Assembly: GCA_030544215.1 (NCBI GenBank)
Contig: JARZZO010000014.1
Location: 33,509,734 to 33,573,733 of the forward strand
DNA length: 64,000 nucleotides
Reading direction: 5' to 3'
Source: Zantedeschia hybrid cultivar
Lineage: Eukaryota > Streptophyta > Magnoliopsida > Alismatales > Araceae
Of this stretch, positions 32,610 through 45,842 are shown piece by piece; position 1 is the stretch's first letter, and every line of letters begins with the position of its first letter. The position numbers were made by a program, and so were the translations under genes. The notes beneath the pieces are model-generated. The model ran no database searches and was not told where the DNA came from. It worked only from the letters and a program-made list of their open reading frames with translations.

Positions 32610-33350
32610 ATCGACTTAAAGAACACAAACTTAAGAACACATTGACCATACTCTGCCATTTGTGCCCTATTTTCTTGTAAGACCGCGTACTACAATACAT
32701 TGAGAAAACACAGAAAATAGTCAACTATTGTGGCAAAACTTTTCTCGTAAATCAATCGATCTGCAAGACTTGATGTACAAACTTAGTGTGCAGTCCAGAC
32801 TGGCAACTGCTTACCAAGAAACATAATCTCCTCTTCTCTTTGCCTAAAACCAGAAACACTAGTGCTTCACCCTCAAGAAATCATAAAGAGTCTAGTCATG
32901 CAGTATGCCCAATACTATGAACTAAGCTAATTATAGCCTCAAAAGGGTTCCATAATAAGAGTATTCGAATAAATTGAGATCTAGTGTTCATAATTTCAAG
33001 ACAATCATTCTTTCATAAGGATAACATTTATCAAGCAGTTCTTTATATGGCTCAATTCTCTTAGAACTTTCTCTGCATCTTGTTGTATGCCATTCATTGT
33101 CACCATAGTCTAAGAATGTAAAGACATGAGAATTACAATTTTAATCTAGCAAACTCATGTATATCCTACACAAAAACACGATCAGCCTTATTGCATTATA
33201 TATTCTAGGTCAACAATATTAATTCTCTAGATTGTTAAACTATTAGTATACTTTTTCGTTTAAATTTTAATCAAACAATCTAATAATTCTAGTTTATCAT
33301 AAAAATTAACATCTAAATTGATAAGAAGATAACATTTGTCTCATAACTAA
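32610..33350. repeat. Macro-unit copy
   Basis: Repeats the block seen left of the LINE: AACACAAACTTAAGAACACA, CTTGATGTACAAACTTAGTG, GTCTAGTCATGCAGTATGCC, TTCAAAAGGGTTCCATAATA, CATTCTTTCATAAGGATAAC and GAGAATTACAATTTTAATC. The LINE is therefore bracketed by two copies of the same ~550 bp text. No gene. Confidence 0.8.
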
Positions 33351-33871
33351 TCAGAAACCCAAAGTTGAAGGAGCAAAATGTACCACCTTACCTGAACGGA
33401 GATTCATTGAAGTCCGAGTTGCTTCGAAGATTTTGCCGAGCTGCCCCAATTTAATGGCCCCAACTACTTCCTAAAAACTACAAATCTTACCTATCTTAAA
33501 GTTAGAGAACAAAGGAGCACATATGTATCTATTACCTGAAAGGAGAATCATTGAAGTCGGAGTTGTTGCTGAGATATTGTCTTGTCGAGATGCCCATAAT
33601 TTGATGCCATTAACTACTTACTATGAGCTGTAAATTTTTTTTTACGTTAAAGTTACGAACTGAAGGAGGAGTAAGAAATTCTTCGAAGTCTAAGTTGCTA
33701 CTGAGATATTGTCGAGCTGCCCTCAAACTGATGTCTCCTGCTCACTAGGAACTACAAATCTTATGTTAAAAGAGAAGCATAAATGTATCACCTTACTTAA
33801 AAGGAGATTCATCCAAGAACAATTTGCTACTAAAATATTATCGAGCTGCCCCGAATTTGATGGCTCCAACT
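33351..33871 (-). repeat. ~145-bp tandem repeat array
   Basis: About three to four units; TTACCTGAACGGAGATTCATT at 33392 and related blocks follow. Broken at TGGCTCCAAC by the next CGAG element. Confidence 0.8.
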
Positions 33872-35569
33872 AGGGTGGCCATGAGCCGAGACGAGGCCAA
33901 CTTCAACTCCCTCGAGCTCAACTCGACCAAGATTATTCGAGCTCATGTCGAGCTCATTTTATGGGCTCGAGCTCAAGCCGCTAGGAAATGAATTCAGCTC
34001 GAATCGGTACGAGCTGTGCTCGTTAGAATACTTTTAATTTAACTTAGCCAATAAACCGAGTTCACCTAGCCAGAAATAGTCGAATCACTGACCTTGGGAA
34101 GGTACAACAGAGGGAGGCTTAAGATTATTAAAAAAAGTGGGTTGAAGTTTGTATAGTAACCGGTGTCGGACTAAAAAGGCCTAATTGTGAATCCTACGTG
34201 CAGGGATGGGGGGTTGTGTAGGGAAAGGAGGCTCGTCGATGTACTCCCAGCGGGATGCACCCACACATCATCAACCCACTCGAGGTAGGCTTGGCCTTAG
34301 AGGTGAAGTTCATCTTCTCTCGCGAGCTAGGGAAGCACACTGTGTAGCAACCCCTACTTCCCCTATGTGGGCTCGACTACCAACACCCTTGTCCACCACC
34401 CAGCGTTGCACCAACCTACCAGGTCTCTACAGGCTGGTGCGGCGTAAACGGCTTGCCACGGTAAGGGGCGGTGTTACAAGTGCCTAAACGCCGTGATCTC
34501 ACAGAGCGAGCTAGGCTCCCAAGTTTCTCCATCGGCATGGTTGGCCAAGAGGTGGTCATAGACAACGGAGTAGTAGCAGGTCTTGGACATGGTGCGAACA
34601 ACCTTGGCCTCATACCAAGCCCCTAGGAAGCCCTCGTTGTTGCCATTAGAGAACCACGTTACCCTCACTCTTCCCTCCCCCCCCAACCACCACTTCGCCA
34701 GGGGTGCTAGCAACAGTCATTGGACCTTGGTAGTGGGGGCAATTAGGAGCCCCTCTTGTGCATACACCAGGAACCTGGAGCCCCGAAAGTTTATTTCGAG
34801 ATCAGAAGCCTGATTATTGATCATTGCTTATAATAATCCTATTTAAAACTTATTTTCGTAGGCCTAGGGGGCTTATAAGGTAGTGTTATAAGGGTTGGTT
34901 TACCTCGAGCCAACTCGCGAGCCGGCCGCGCCGAGCTAGGTCAAGTAAGGGGGTGATGTCGCACACACCCGTACGTTGTGATCTCCTAGGGCGGGTAAGG
35001 CTCCTGAGTTCCGCCATCGGTATGGTCAGCCATGAGGAGGTTGTAGACGACGGAGTAGTAACAGGTCTTGTACATGGTGCGAACAAACTTGGCCTCGTAC
35101 CAGGCCCCTTGGAATCCCTCATCATCCCCCCCTCCCCCCACCTCGCCAAAGGTGTAGAGAGCTTTTGACAGACAAAAGTAATAGGACCTTTAGTGGTAGG
35201 TGCACCTAGGAGTTCCTCCCGTGCATGCACTAGGAACCTGGAGTTTCGAAATTTTAGTTCGAGATCGAGAGGCTGATTGTTTTATCGTTGGTCATAGTAA
35301 TCTTGTTTAAAACTTATGTAAACATTATAGGCTGAGGGGGCATGTAAGGCAATGCTGGTATAAGGGTTGGTTTTCCTTTAGCTGTGGAAGTTTGGCATAG
35401 AATATACAAATTAACTAAATATTTTTACATCAAGCCAGTTCACGAGCCAACTGAGCCGAGTTGGGTCAAGCTCAAGTTTGGCTTGGTTGATCAAACGAGC
35501 CTAAATTAGAGCTCATGCTTGGTTATATTGATTAAATGACCCGAGTTGAGCCGAACTCGAGTAGCTCAC
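33872..35569 (+). mobile_element. CGAG hAT-like element A, chimeric
   Basis: Begins TAGGGTGGCCATGAGCCGAG after GCTCCAAC. It holds two partial copies of the captured Agenet-derived region (34210-34740 and 34940-35240) with right-end-like GAGCCAACTCGCGAGCC sequence between them, so two elements have recombined. The right end stops at GAGTAGCTCACGAG without the final CCACCCCTA. It encodes nothing intact. Confidence 0.75.
34210..34740 (-). pseudogene. Captured Agenet-domain gene fragment (element A)
   Basis: The minus strand at 34474-34713 reads WFSNGN...GFLGAWYEAKVVR, then YSVVYDHLLANHADGETWE, then a Glu-rich end. This is the pattern of plant Agenet (Tudor-like) domains: a Gly-x-Trp-Tyr core, then V-Y-L---DG----E-V. 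Further left, in another frame, KAYLEWVDDVW-like text at about 34240-34300 fits the end of a second Agenet repeat. Agenet proteins are plant nuclear proteins that bind modified histones or act as scaffolds. Here the fragment lies inside a transposon, in several frames, and cannot make the protein. Confidence 0.7.
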
Positions 35570-35997
35570 GAGTAAAAATTGCAAATGTTATCTACGTTTA
35601 AATCTAGAAAACCAATGGAGGAGCAAGAATGTATTAACTTACGTAAAAGGAGATCGATTATAGTCCAAGTCGTTGAGATATTGTCGAGCAGCTGCCAATT
35701 TAATGCCTTCTAGTTTCTAGGAATCTTATTTTAAAGTTTGAAAACAAGGGAGGAAAATATAAGAAATCTAAGGACCAGTAAGAATGTATCACCTTATCTA
35801 AAAGGAGAGTCTTTGAACTCTAAGTTGCTGTTAAGATACTATTGAGCTGCCCCCAAATTGATGCCCCCTACTTTCTAGTAACTAAAAATCAAAACCAAAG
35901 GAGTAGAAATGCATCACCTTACCTGAAAGGAGATTCATCAAAGAATGATTCACGGCTAAGAGATTATTGAGTTGCCCCCAATTTAATGGCTCCAACT
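35570..35997 (-). repeat. ~145-bp tandem repeat array
   Basis: Three units between CGAG elements A and B; TTACCTGAAAGGAGATTCATC at 35918. Confidence 0.8.
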
Positions 35998-37119
35998 AGG
36001 GGTGGCCACAAGCCGAGGACAACCGAGCTTTAACTCGGTCGAGCTCGACTCGGCGAAGATTACTCGAGCTCGAGCCTACCCCATGCTTTGCTCGTTAGGA
36101 CACTTTTAAGCTAACCCAACCAGTCAACTGAGCTCACCCAACTAGAAACAGTCAAATCATTGAGCTTGGAAAGGTCCAGTAAAGGGAGGCTTGAGATTTA
36201 AAGAGAAAGTAGGTTGAAATTTTTATAAAGTAATTAATTTCATACTAAAAAGGCTCAATTGTGAATCCCACTTGAGAGGTGTGTAGGGAAAGGAGGATCG
36301 CTAGCATGTTCCCGTCAAGATGGACCCACTCAAAGTGTTTAGAGGCTTAGAGGTCGCCTGCCGCAAACTTCATCTTCTCCTGTAGGCTAGGGAAGCACAT
36401 CCTACTGCAACACCCACTTCCTCCTAATGGGCTCGGCTACCACTACCCAGTGTTGTGCCAATCTACTAGGCCTTTATGGACTGGTGCAGCACAAACGGCC
36501 TACGACGGCAAAGGGGAGGTACTTCATGTGCTTATACGCTACGATCTCTTAGAGCGGGCGGGCCTCCCAAGTTTCACCATCAGCATGGTCGGCAGGAGGT
36601 GGTTAAAGACAATAGAGTAACAGTTGGTCTTGGACATGTGGTGCAAACAACCTTGGTCTCATACCAGGCCCATGGAAGCCCCCGTCGTCCTAACTCACCT
36701 TTGATTCACGCCATTGGAGAGCATCATTGCCCTCTCTCCCTCTCTCGCTCCTCCCAGTTAAGGACTTAGAGTTTTTGAAGTTATGTTCGAGATTGGAAGC
36801 CTAATTGTTTTATCAGTGCTCATAATAATCTTGTTTAAAACTTATGTAAACGTTTCATTATGTTGGGGACTTGTAAGGCAATGTTGGCATGGTGGGCTTA
36901 TTAGCATTGGTTTACCTTTGGTTATGGAAGTTTTGCATAGTATATTTAAATTAATTAAATATTTTTACTTCGAGCCAGCTCGCGAGCCGGGCGAGCTGAG
37001 TTGGGTCAAGCTTGAGTTTGGCTCGTTTGATTAAACGAGCCTAAATTAAAGCTCGAGCTTGGTTCGATTAATTAAATGAGCCGAGCCAAACCTGACGAGG
37101 GCTCATAGCCCCCCTTTAG
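35998..37119 (+). mobile_element. CGAG hAT-like element B
   Basis: Starts AGGGGTGGCCACAAGCCGAG after GGCTCCAACT and ends GGGCTCATAGCCCCCCTTTA before GCTCCAAC, the expected 8 bp duplication. The Agenet-derived region spans about 36290-36770 with several indels. The right half has the AT-rich AAACTTATGTAAACGTTTCATT and CGAGCCAGCTCGCGAGCC subterminal text. Confidence 0.78.
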
Positions 37120-38215
37120 CTCCAACTATTTATTAAAAACTGCAAGTGTTGTCTATGTTAAAGTTAGAAACCAGTAGAGGAGCAGGAATATAAATCTGTG
37201 TTATCTATGTTAAAATTAAATGAGCCGAGCCAAACCTTATCTAAAAGGAGCTCCATTGAAGTCCAAGTTATTATTGAGATGTTGTCAAGCTTCCCCCAAT
37301 TTGGTGCCTTCTACTTGCTAGGAACGATAAATCTTATGTTAAAGCTGGAAACCAAAGGAAGAGAAGGAATGTATTATCTTACCTAAAAGGAGATTCATCA
37401 AAGTCTGAGTTACTGTTAAGAAATATTGTCGAGCTACCCCAATTTAATGCTTCCTTCTTACCAAGAACTGCAAATCTTATGTTAAACCAAAGAATAAGTA
37501 GGAATGTATCACCTTACTTACAAGGAGATTCATTGAAATTCGAGAGCAACTACGAAGATATTGCCGAGCTACCCAATTTGATGCCTCCAGCTACTTACTA
37601 AAAACTACAAATCTTATCTATGTTAAAGATAGAAACTAAAGGAAGGGAAGGAATGTATCGCCTTACCTAAAAGGAGATTCATCAAAGTCCAAGTTGCTGC
37701 TGAGGTATATTGTCAAGCTGCCCCTAATTTGATGTGTCCTACTTACTATGAACTACAAATCTTATGTTAAAGTTAGAAACCAAAGGTACAGCAGGAATGT
37801 ATTACCTTATAGGAGATTCACCGAAATCTGAACTTCTACTAAGATGTTGTTGAGCTACCCCCAATTTGATGCCCCTAACAACCTAGTAAAAATTACAAAT
37901 CTTATCTATGTAAAAAGATAGAAACCAAAGGAGGAGAATAAATGTATCACCTTACCTGAAAATAGATTCATCGAAGTTCAAGTTGCTATTGAGATATTGT
38001 CAAACTGTCCTAAATTTGAAGCCTTCTGCTTACTAGGAACTACAATACTTATGTTAAAGTTAGTAACTGAAGGAGAATTGTTGATGTACCACCTTACCTG
38101 AAAAGAGATTCATCTGAGCCGCTACTAAAATATTGTTGAGTTTCCCTCAATTTGACGCCTCCAACTATGTACTAAGAACTGTCAATCTTATCTATGTTAA
38201 AGTTAGAAACATTGA
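37120..38215 (-). repeat. ~145-bp tandem repeat array
   Basis: About seven units with well-kept TTACCTAAAAGGAGATTCATC-type blocks near 37230, 37379, 37520, 37664, 37805, 37953 and 38093. Confidence 0.88.
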
Positions 38216-39470
38216 TGCTTCTCTAAACAAAACAATGGAGGCCCTAGTCCCAGAATAACGTTATTATATTTCAAATTTAGAATATTAATTACCTACATTG
38301 TTAAACTGTCATTCTAGTCTTGAATTGAAAATTTAAACAAAGAATTTCAAATGTATTTTATTTTTTCATTTAGAACCAGATAATATTCTAGTATACTAAC
38401 AAAATAAAAAGTTAAATTATCGCTCTAGTTTTGCATTGGAATTTCAATCAAACACTTAAATATACCTCAAATAAGGCGCCTTGCATGACGATCCATTACC
38501 TCAAATGTATTTTGTTTTTCATTTGCAAACACTTTAAACTAACTTAAAATTCAATATAATCTTTCCTTCCTCTCTTAATCTCTTTTCTTTCCTTTTCTTG
38601 TTTAGCTATTCTCATGAATTCAACTTCTCAAATAGCTACCGTAAAATTATATATTTTACTTTTAGGTCCTTGTATGAATTTTAGTTGCCTTAATGTATAT
38701 TTATTTATTTAAATTATTATATTGCTTAGTAAACACAAACTTAAGAATACACTCACTCTACTTTGTCATTTGTGTCCTATTTTCTTATGAAACCACATAC
38801 TACGATACATCGAGAAAATACAGACAATAGTCAACTAATGTCATAATAGTTCCGTTGTAAATCAATGGATCAGCAAGACTTGATGTGCAAACTTAGTGCG
38901 CGGCCCCGACTAGCAACTACTTACCAAGAAGCACAAATCTCCCCTTTGCCTAAAACTAAAAACAAAACCACTTCACCTTTAAGAAATCATAAAAAGTCTA
39001 CCCGTGCATTGTGCCCATTACTGTGAACTAAACTAATTATTGCTTCAAAAGGGTTCCATAATAAGCGTGTTTGAATAACATGGCATCCAACATTCATCAT
39101 TTCAAGACAATCATTCTTTCTTAAGGATAACATTCATTAAGCAGTTGTTTATGGGGCTCAATTTTCTCAAGACTTTCTCTGCAACTTATTGATTCGTAAC
39201 TCGTATGTATGTGCCATTTATTGTCACCATAGTCTTAAAATGTAAAAACATGAGAATTATCAATTTTAATCTAGCAAACTTAAATATATCCTACGTAAAA
39301 ACACAATCAACCTTATTGCATTATATATTCTAAGCCCACAATATTAATTCTCGATATTGTTAAAGCATTAGCCTACTTTCGTTTACATTTTAATCACACA
39401 ACCTAATCATTCTAGTGTATTACAAAAATTAACATCTAAGATAATTCCTTGATCTTATAACTAATTAGAA
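38216..39470. repeat. Macro-unit copy, nearly complete
   Basis: One of the fullest copies: GATGCTTCTCTAAACAAAAC, AATATTAATTACCTACATTG, CAAATGTATTTTGTTTTTC, TTTATTTAAATTATTATATT, ACTACGATACATCGAGAAAA, CTTGATGTGCAAACTTAGTG, CATTCTTTCTTAAGGATAAC and AACTAATTAGAAACTCA. AT-rich, no gene. Confidence 0.82.
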
Positions 39471-40009
39471 ACTCAAAACTAAAGCAGTAGAAATGTATCA
39501 CCTTACTAGAAATGAGATTCATCGAAGTTCGAGTTACTACAAAGATTTTGTCAAGCTGCCCCGAATTTCATGGCCCCAACTACTTCCTAAAAACAACAAA
39601 TCTTGTCTATGTTAAAGTTAAAAACCAAAGGAGCGGGTATGTATCACCTTACCTAAAAGGAGATTTATAGAAGTCTGAGTCGCTACTGAAATATTGTTGA
39701 GCTGCCTTGACTTGATGCCTCTAATTACATACTACCTGCAAATATTTTCCATGTTTAAAGTTAGAAACCTAAAGACGACTAAGAATGTATCACCATCCTT
39801 AAAAGGATAATCTTCAAAGTCTAAGTTGTTGCTGCTATTGAGCTACCCCCATATTAACGCCTTCTACTCACCAGAACTACAAATCTTATGTTAAAGTTAA
39901 AAACCAAAGGAGGAGCATAAATGCATTACCTTACCTAAAAGTAGATTCATTAAAGAACAATTCGCTACTAAGATATTGTTGAGTTACTCCCAATTTGATG
40001 GCTTCAACT
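39471..40009 (-). repeat. ~145-bp tandem repeat array
   Basis: Four units ending at GGCTTCAAC where element C inserts. Confidence 0.8.
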
Positions 40010-41412
40010 AGGGTTGGCCACGAGCCGAACACAATTGACCTTTAACTTGCTCGAGCTCAAATCGGCCAAGATTATCTAAGCTCGAGCTCGAGCCCGGGCC
40101 TACTGCTAGCTCCTTTTATAAGCTCGCGCTCGGCTCGCCATGAATGGAACTTAGCTTAAACTCGATTTGAGCTATGCTCGTTATAACACTTTTAAGTTAA
40201 CTCAACCAATCAACTGAGCTCACCCAACCAGAAATAGTCAAATCGCTGAGCTTGGAAAGGTCCGGTAGAGGAAGGCTTAACATTTAAAGGGAAAGTGGGT
40301 TGAACTTTTTATAAAGTAACTTAGGTCGAACTAAAAAGGGTCAAACTTGGCTCAAGCTCTGCTCGTTAAAACACTTTTAAGTTAACTTAGCCAATCAACT
40401 GAGTTACCCAGCAAGAAACAGACGGATCGTTGAGCTTCAAAAGGTCCAGTAGAGGGAGGCTTGAGATTTATAGAGGAAGTGGGTTGAACTTTTTATAAAG
40501 TAACCGATGTCGGACTAAAAAGGCTCAACAGTGAATCCCACTTAGGGGGTGTGCGGGAAAAGACGCTCGCCAGCATGCTCCTATTAAGATGGACCCACTC
40601 GAGATAGGCTCAGCTACTACCACCTCCGCCCACCACCTAGTGTTGTACCAACCTACTAGGCCTCCAAGGGCTAGTGTACCGCATACGGCCTGCAATCACA
40701 AGGGGTGGTGTTGCACGCGCTCGTATGCCACGATCTCCTAAAGTAGGCAGGGCTCCCAAGTTTAACCATCGACATGGTCGACCAGCAGGTGGTCGTAGAC
40801 GACGGAGTAGCAACGACATGGTGTGAACAATCTTGGGCTCGTACCAAACCCCCTGGAAGCCCTCGTCGTCCCAGCTCACCTCTGCTTCGTTGCCATTGGA
40901 GAACCTTATTGCCCTCTCTCTCTCCCTCTCCCCCCTTATCACCTCACCAGAGGTGTAGAGAGCTTTGGACAAGCGATAGTGACTGGACCTTGGTGGTGGG
41001 TGCACCTGGGAGTTCCTCCTGTGTACACTAGAGTTCTAGAAGTTTAGTTCGAGATCGAAAGCCTAATTATTTTATTATTACTCATAATAATCTTGCTCAC
41101 AACTTATGCAAACGTTTCATTATATTGGACACCTGTGATGCAGTGTTGGTATGGTGGGCTTATAAGCATTGGATTACCTTTGGTTATGGAAGTTTGACAT
41201 AGAATATATAAATTAATTAAATATTCTTACTTCGAGCCAGTTCGCGAGCTGGTCGAGCTTATGGGTCAAGCTCGAGCATAGCTCGTTTGATCAGATGAGC
41301 CAAATTTAAAGCTCGGGGCTTAGTTCAATTGTCAAATGAATCGAGCCAAGCCGAGCTCGATGCGAACCAAGCTCGAGTAGCTCGTGAGAAACTCGGCTCA
41401 TGGCCACCCTGG
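40010..41412 (+). mobile_element. CGAG hAT-like element C, both ends present
   Basis: Left end TAGGGTTGGCCACGAGCC, right end GGCTCATGGCCACCCTG, so the termini are inverted repeats of about 15-20 bp. Flanks GCTTCAAC and GCTCCAAC differ at one of 8. The interior carries a partial internal duplication (GAGCTTGGAAAGGTCCGGTA near 40246 and a related block near 40430), then the Agenet-derived region at 40560-41040. This is the best preserved 1.4 kb copy of the family. Confidence 0.82.
40637..41005 (-). pseudogene. Captured Agenet-domain gene fragment (element C)
   Basis: 122 open codons on the minus strand. Residues ~35-65 read IRFSNGNEAEVSWDDEGFQG then VWYEPKIV, a good first half of an Agenet domain. 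After HTMS the frame slips; the expected Tyr-Asp-Leu continuation lies in another frame. The N-terminal part, up to the run of Arg-Glu pairs, may be upstream exon, intron or transposon sequence. It is a fragment of a host gene moved by the element; expression as a protein is unlikely. Confidence 0.7.
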
Positions 41413-42475
41413 CTCCAACTATTTATCAAACACTGCAAATGTAATTTTCGTTAAAGTTAGAAACCATTGGAGGAGCAAGAATATACCATCTTACCTGAAA
41501 AGAGATTCACTAAAATCTAAGTTGTTGCTGAGATATTGTCGAGCTTCCCCTAATTTTATGCCTTCTACTCATTAGGAACTACAAATCTTATGTTAAACTT
41601 GGAAACAAAAGGAGGAGAAGGAATGTATCACCTAACCTGAAAGGAGATTCATCGAAGTCCAAATTACTGCTTAGATCTTGTCGAGCTACCCCCAATTTGA
41701 AGCTTCCTTCTTACCAAGAACTACAAATCTTGTCAATGTTAGAAACCAAAGAATAAGTAGGAATGTATCACCTTACCTAAAAAGAGATTCATCGAAATCC
41801 GAGTTACGACGAAGATATTGATGAGTCACCCCAATTTGATGCCTCCAGCTACTTATTAAAAACTACAAATCTTGTGCATGTTAAAGACGGAAAACAAAGG
41901 AGGAGAAGGAATGTATCACAGTACCTAAAAGGAGATGTGTCCAAGTTCAAGTTGCTATGGAGATATTGTCGAACTGCCCGTAATTTGATGCTTTCTATTC
42001 ACTACGAATTACAAATCTTATGTTAGAGTTAGAAACCGGTAGAGGAACATGAATGTGTCAGCTTACTAGAAAAGAGATTCATCCAAGGCCAAACTGCTGC
42101 TAAGATATTACCGAGCTACCCCCAATTTGATGCCTCCAACTACCTATTAAAAACTATAAATCTTATCTATGTTAATGATAGAAACCAAAGGAGGAGAAAG
42201 AATGTATCACCTTACCTGAAAGGAGATTCACCTAAACAAGTTGTTGTTGAGAAATGTTCTAATTGCTCCCAATTTGGTGACTTTTACTTACTATAAACTA
42301 CAAATCTCATGTTAAAGTTAAAAACAAAGAGGAGCATGAATGTATCACCTTACCTGAAAAGAGATTCATCAAAGTTCAAGCTACTGCTAAGATATTGCCA
42401 GGTTGCCTCAATTTAATGCCTCCAATATATACTAAGAAATGTAAATCTTATCTATGTTAAAGTGAGAAACATTGA
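41413..42475 (-). repeat. ~145-bp tandem repeat array
   Basis: About seven units, starting at GCTCCAACTATTTATC directly after element C. It resembles the start of the window (bases 1-420) closely, including ATTGTCGAGCTTCCCCTAAT versus ATTGTCGAGCATCCCCTAAT. Confidence 0.85.
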
Positions 42476-43649
42476 TGCTTCTCCCTAAACGAAACCATAA
42501 TGACTTAGTCCCAAAATGAGGCTACTATATTCTAAACGTAGAATATCAATGACCCAGTGTCAAACTACCACTCTAGTCTTGTATTAGAATTTTAAGCAAC
42601 AAGTTACTCAGATCTCAAATAAGGCACATTGCATGATATTTTAACTTTCATCTAGAACCAGATAATATTCTAGTATATTACCAAAATGAAAAGTTAAACT
42701 ATCACTCTAATTTTATATTAGAATTTCAATCAAGCACTTAAATAAACTTTAAATAAGGCACCTTACATGATGATCCATTACCTCAAATGTATTTTGTTTT
42801 TCATTGTAAGCACACTAAACTAACTTAAACATTCATCTAGACATTCTTATGAATTCAACTTCTCGATCAGCGATCGTAAAATCATATATATCGCTTTTAG
42901 GTCATTGTATGAATTTTAGTTGTCTTAATACATATTTATTTAAGTTATAATATTACTTAGTAAACACAAACTTAAGAACATACTGACTCAACTCCGTCAT
43001 TCGTGGCCAACACTGACCGCATACCATAATGCATAAAAAAAAAAAAAAAGACAAGAGTAAACTAATGTGGTAAAACTTTTATTATAAATCAATCTTGCCA
43101 ACATGACTTGATGTGCAAACTTAATGTTCGGTCCTGATTGGCAACTGCTTACCAACAACCATAAATCTCCTCTTCGCCTAAAACCAGAAACACTAGTGCT
43201 TTACCCTCAAGATATCATAGAGTCTAGTCATGTAGTATGCCCAGTACTATGAACTAAACTAATTATGGCTTCAAAAGGGTTTCATAATAACACAAGATCC
43301 AATGTTCATCATTTCAAAGTAATCATTCTTTCATAAGGATAACATTCATTAAGCAATTCTTTCTGTAACTCAATTTTCTTAGGACTTTCTCTACATCTTG
43401 TAGATTCTTAACTCGTATGCGTACGCCACTTATCATCACCATAATATTAGAATGTGAAGACATGAGAATTACAATTAAATTTAGCAAATGCATTATATAT
43501 TCCAGGCCTACAATATTAATTACCTATATTGTTAAACTATCAGTCCACTTTTTTGTTTAAATTTTAATCCAACAATCTAATCACCCTAGTTTATTATAGA
43601 AATTAACATTTAAATTGATAAGAAAATAATTCATTGATCTTATAACTAA
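42476..43649. repeat. Macro-unit copy
   Basis: Same phrase order as the 38.2 kb copy (GATGCTTCTCCCTAAACGAA, ACTACTATATTCTAAAC-like, CAAATGTATTTTGTTTTTC, CATTCTTTCATAAGGATAAC). Has a poly-A run of 14-15 near 43030. No gene. Confidence 0.82.
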
Positions 43650-44191
43650 TTAGAAACTTAGAACCAAAGGAGCATGAATGCATCACCTTACCTGAAAAGG
43701 AGTCATCAAAGTTCGAGGCTGCTAAGATTTTGTCAAGTTGTCCCTAATTTAATGACCTAATTACTTCCTAAAAACTACAAATCTATTATATATTAAAGTA
43801 AGAAACCAAAGGAGCAGGAATGTATCATCTTACCTAAAAGAAGATTCATTGAAGTTTGAGTTGCTGCTGAGATATTGTTGAGCTACCCCCGATTTGATGC
43901 CTCCAACTACTTACCAAAACCAGCAAATCATTTCTATGTTAAAGTTAGAAACCTAAGTAGGAGTAAGAAGGTACTAAGTAGGAGTAAGAAGGTATTACCT
44001 TCCTTGAAAGGAGATTCTTCGAAGTTTGAGTTCCAACTGAGATATTTTTGAGTTGCCTCTAAATTGATGCCTCTTATATACTAGGGACCATAAATCTTAT
44101 GTTAAAGTTAGAAATCAAAGGAGGAGATTCATCAAAGAATGATTCGTTGCTGAGATATTATCGAGTTGCCCTTAATTTGATGGCTCCAGCT
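43650..44191 (-). repeat. ~145-bp tandem repeat array
   Basis: Four units ending at TGGCTCCAGC before element D. A short duplication CTAAGTAGGAGTAAGAAGGTA occurs twice near 43953-43995. Confidence 0.8.
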
Positions 44192-44558
44192 AGGGGTGAC
44201 TACAAATCGAGCCGAGTCAAGCTTCAACTTGCTCGAGCTCAACTCTACCAAGGTTATTCGAGATCGTGCTTGAGCCGAGCCTACCCCGAGCTCATTTTGT
44301 GGGCTCGAGCTCGGCTCGCTAGGAAAGGAACTCATCTCGAGCTTAGCTCGTTAGAAGAATTTTTAGCTAACTCAGCCAATAAATTAAGTTCACCCAGCTA
44401 GAAACTATCGAATCACTGAGCTTGGGAAGGTACAATAGAGAGAGGCTTGAGATTTAAAGAGAAAGTTGGGTGAAGTTTTTATAAAGTAACTGATGTCGGA
44501 CTAAAGGTGCAACTGTGAATCCCACCTGAGGGTGGGGGAGAGTTAGGTGGAGAGTTGC

Positions 44559-45108
44559 TGTAATGACCCTATCCAACGCTTGTGAGGTATTGTTCGCTTT
44601 GGGCCAAGTCCGTACGTTTTTGTTCCAAAAAAGTGTCTCACAAGTTATGGATACAAATCCCACATATACAGCCCAATAACTTTTCTCGTTTTCCGATATA
44701 GGACTAATTCGATTCATTCCCGCCCCAGCCCCCAGCCGCAGTGGTAGCTGCACAACATGGCGGCTCCACACCACCTCACTTGCGGGTAGCCCTTTCTTAT
44801 AGGTAGCACTCTCCTCTTGTCCGGTTCGTGACTGGGTCACTACAGACCCACCAGCTTCTGCATGGTTCGGCCTCGAACCAGCCTGTATCGTACTACACGG
44901 GTCCTGCTCTAATACCATTTTGTAATGACCAGATCCAACGCTTGTGAGATATTGTCCACTTTGGGCCAAGCCCGCACAATTTTGTCCCCAAATGGTGCCT
45001 TATAAGTTATAGATACAAATCCCAGATATATAGCCCAATAACTATTCTCGTTGTTTGATACATGAGTAATTCGATTCCTCCTACCCGGCTCATGACTGGG
45101 ACACTACA
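44559..45108 (-). mobile_element. TRIM retrotransposon with Met-tRNA primer site
   Basis: Left LTR 44559-44844 and right LTR 44921-45108 both start TGTAATGACC and end CACTACA; the right one is ~100 bp shorter. Between them are 76 bp holding GCTCTAATACCA (44906-44917), the reverse complement of a tRNA-Met primer site, so the element reads leftward. Flanks GTTGC (44554-44558) and GTCGC (45109-45113) agree at 4 of 5. No coding capacity. It is a different TRIM from the 9.3 kb cluster and from Cassandra. Confidence 0.88.
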
Positions 45109-45842
45109 GTCGCGGCATGATCACGTCAGTATGGACTGACCTGTCATCAACCCATTAAAGATCGTGCTTGAGCCTAACCTACCCCGAGCTCATTTTGTGG
45201 GCTCGAGCTCGGCTCACATTAAAAGAAATTCATCGCGAGCTCAACTCGTTAAAACAATTTTAAGTTAACTCAACTAATAAATTGAGTTCACCCAGCCATA
45301 AATAGTCGAATCACTGAGCTTGGGAAGGTACAGTAGAGAGAGGCTTGAGATTTAAAGATAAAGTGGGGTGAAGTTTTTGTAAAGTAATTGATATCAGACT
45401 AAAGGCAAAACTGTGAAACCTACGTAGGGGCGGGGGAAAGTTAGGTGGGTCGCCAACATGCTCACGTCAAGATGCAGCCACACGTCATCAACCCATTCGA
45501 GGTGGGCTTGGGGCCTTAAAGATCCCCTGCCATAAACTTCATCTTCTCCTTCGGACTAAGGAACCACACTGTGTAGCCAAACCGAACCTACTTCCCTCTG
45601 ATAGGCTCGGCTACCACCACCCAATCCACCACCTAACGTTGTGCCAACCCACCAGGCCTCCACGTGCTAGTGCGGCGTAAACAACCTCCAATGGAAAGAA
45701 GATGGTGTTGCATATGCTTGTACGCCACGACCTCCCGCAGCGGACAGGGCTCTTGAGTTTCGTCATCGACGTGGTCGGTCAGGAGGTGGTGGTAGATGAC
45801 CAAGTCGCAGTAAGTCCTGGACATGGTGCGAACAACTTTAGT

